NCBI GenBank assembly: GCA_024636105.1
Contig: JAGXHO010000116.1
Location: 1-8,666 of the forward strand
Length of the DNA stretch: 8,666 nt
Source of the DNA: Trueperaceae bacterium
GTDB taxonomy: Bacteria > Deinococcota > Deinococci > Deinococcales > Trueperaceae
Direction: 5' to 3'
The position numbers and the translations under genes were made by a program. How positions within the stretch are numbered: the first letter of the stretch is position 1; every line of letters starts with the position of its first letter. The notes under the pieces were generated by a model. The model did not search any database. It saw nothing but the letters and a program-made list of their open reading frames with translations, and was not told the origin of the DNA. Shown here piece after piece: positions 7,806-8,666 of the stretch.

Positions 7806-8554
7806 GGCGCGTTCGGGTCGCGACCCTCGTCGCGGTCCTCGCGCTCTCGTGGGGTGGCGTCGGCTGCGCGCAGGGGTTGCTGCGGGGTGCGGTGGTGCTC
7901 GAGGGCGATCATCGCCTCGCGGCTTCGGAGGGCCACGTCGTGGTCGTCGGCGGGCGCGCCGTGCTCCCGGCCACGGCCCACGTCTCGGGGGTCGTCGTCG
8001 TGCTCGGAGGCGCGCTCGCGCTCGATGGCACGGTCGCCGGCGACGTGTTCCACCTCGGGGGCGACCTGGAGCTGACGGACGGCGCGCGGATCGACGGGCG
8101 CCTCGTGGCGGCCGGAGGCGAGCTGCGCATCGCGCGAGGCGCCTCCGTCGTCGGGGGCGTGCTCCGCGACCTCGAGGCAGCGTCCGAGCTGGTGCGCCCG
8201 GCGCCGTCGCTGGCGCAGCGCCTCGGGCGTCTGGCGGTCCAGATCGGGCTGCTCGCCCTCGTCGCCGTCGCGATGGCGCGCTGGGCGCCGCGCTCCTTGG
8301 ACCGCACGGCCGAGGCGCTCGCCCACCACCCCATCGTGTCGGTCTCGATGGGGGCCCTGTCCGGCCTCGTCGGGTTGGTCCTGCTCGTCGCCATGGTGGC
8401 CACCGTCGTGCTCATCCCCGTGGCGCTGGTCGGCGGCGTCGGCATCGTGGTCGCGATCGGGTTCGGTTGGCTGGCGTGGGGCACCGTGATCGGACGGGCG
8501 CTCGAGCGCCGCGGATGGGTTCGCCGCGGTGGGGCTCGTCGTTTTCGTAGGTGA
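7802..8554 (+). CDS. Bactofilin-like beta-repeat protein with membrane helices
   Basis: A 250-residue envelope protein. Residues 1-24 are a signal sequence (Arg-rich start, then VATLVAVLALSW), with likely cleavage near GCAQ. Residues about 44-122 hold short repeating strands of the HVVVVGG...GVVVVLGG...GDVFHLGG...GRLVAAGG type, with Val/Gly/Ala spacing of a right-handed beta-helix as in bactofilins (polymer-forming cytoskeletal family). After a linker come helices at about 145-160, 178-206 and 210-230, and a basic tail from 231 to the end. Secreted beta-repeat plus C-terminal helices suggests a membrane-anchored extracytoplasmic scaffold, unlike cytoplasmic bactofilins. The GTG start overlaps the permease stop (GTGA) and is preceded by GAGGGG at 7785-7790. 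Frame-coding pattern and the signal peptide support this start. The exact role is unknown. Confidence 0.78.
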   Translation: MRRVRVATLVAVLALSWGGVGCAQGLLRGAVVLEGDHRLAASEGHVVVVGGRAVLPATAHVSGVVVVLGGALALDGTVAGDVFHLGGDLELTDGARIDGRLVAAGGELRIARGASVVGGVLRDLEAASELVRPAPSLAQRLGRLAVQIGLLALVAVAMARWAPRSLDRTAEALAHHPIVSVSMGALSGLVGLVLLVAMVATVVLIPVALVGGVGIVVAIGFGWLAWGTVIGRALERRGWVRRGGARRFRR

Positions 8555-8555
8555 A

Positions 8556-8599
8556 CGCATCTCGCCTCCTCGTCGCGTTCGAGGGCGGGTACCGATGCG
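8556..8599. repeat. Imperfect inverted repeat after the bactofilin-like gene
   Basis: CGCATC (8556-8561) pairs with GATGCG (8594-8599). Inside, CGCC (8563-8566) and CTCG (8569-8572) pair with CGAG (8580-8583) and GGCG (8584-8587) around a seven-base loop, with a TC bulge. It starts two bases after the stop codon and could mark a transcript end, but no T-run follows. The remaining bases to 8666 hold nothing I can identify. Confidence 0.35.
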
Positions 8600-8666
8600 A
8601 GCCGTACTCCGAGCCCGGGCCGGACCCATTCCAAGAACGGTCTCCAGGACCACCCTGTTGCCTAGC

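Noticed and set aside
7856..7873. Lipoprotein signal (GVGC) in the bactofilin-like protein
   Set aside because: The residue three before Cys is Gly rather than the usual Leu/Val, so a lipobox is poorly matched; ordinary signal peptidase cleavage near GCAQ is as likely.
7529..8653. Antisense frame of 374 codons over the permease end and the bactofilin-like gene
   Set aside because: Its product is mostly His, Asp, Arg and Gly without domains, and the plus strand encodes a signal peptide, beta repeats and membrane helices.
8600..8666. Possible RNA gene or truncated gene at the right edge
   Set aside because: No tRNA, tmRNA, SRP or RNase P core motif could be matched, and no frame with coding character starts here.

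Overview
The window is a gene-dense, strongly GC-rich bacterial chromosomal stretch in which nearly every third codon position is G or C. This creates many long antisense shadow frames. I support eight protein genes and one very short leader ORF. No tRNA, rRNA, CRISPR array, insertion sequence or integrase is visible. The organism cannot be fixed from the sequence. Two genes have a TANNNT -10 hexamer only 5-6 nt before their ATG, the arrangement of leaderless transcripts, which are common in Deinococcota and also occur in Actinobacteria. My tentative guess is a GC-rich Deinococcota (Truepera-like) bacterium.

Layout: 11-2242 encodes a complete monomeric NADP-dependent isocitrate dehydrogenase with all checked catalytic, metal and NADP-binding positions. 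It is followed at 2288-2737 by a three-helix membrane protein with a DUF305 domain and a regular ladder of methionines in its second helix. At 2775-4853 lies the most unusual gene, a 692-residue fusion of a CE15 (glucuronoyl esterase-like) alpha/beta hydrolase to an AttH/CrtC-type lipocalin-like domain. Its stop overlaps the GTG start of a 51-residue hydrophobic small protein (4850-5005). A minus-strand pcaD-like gene (5013-5855, 3-oxoadipate enol-lactonase) converges on this small gene, and a hairpin carrying both stop codons fills the junction.

A divergent intergenic gap (5856-6042) leads to a 92-residue sll1863-like coiled-coil stress protein (6043-6321). After another gap comes a second transcription unit: a possible leaderless 23-residue leader ORF (6388-6459), a 12-helix MFS-like permease (6495-7805), and a bactofilin-like beta-repeat protein with a signal sequence and C-terminal membrane helices (7802-8554). 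The last two overlap by GTGA. The final 112 bases hold only an imperfect inverted repeat.

Functionally the window mixes central metabolism (idh, pcaD), a possible metal or envelope protein (DUF305), a probable ester hydrolase/lipid-binding fusion, a stress protein and an envelope transporter/polymer pair. No single pathway joins them. The strongest leads for something undescribed are the CE15-lipocalin fusion with its coupled small membrane protein, and the leader-permease-bactofilin unit.
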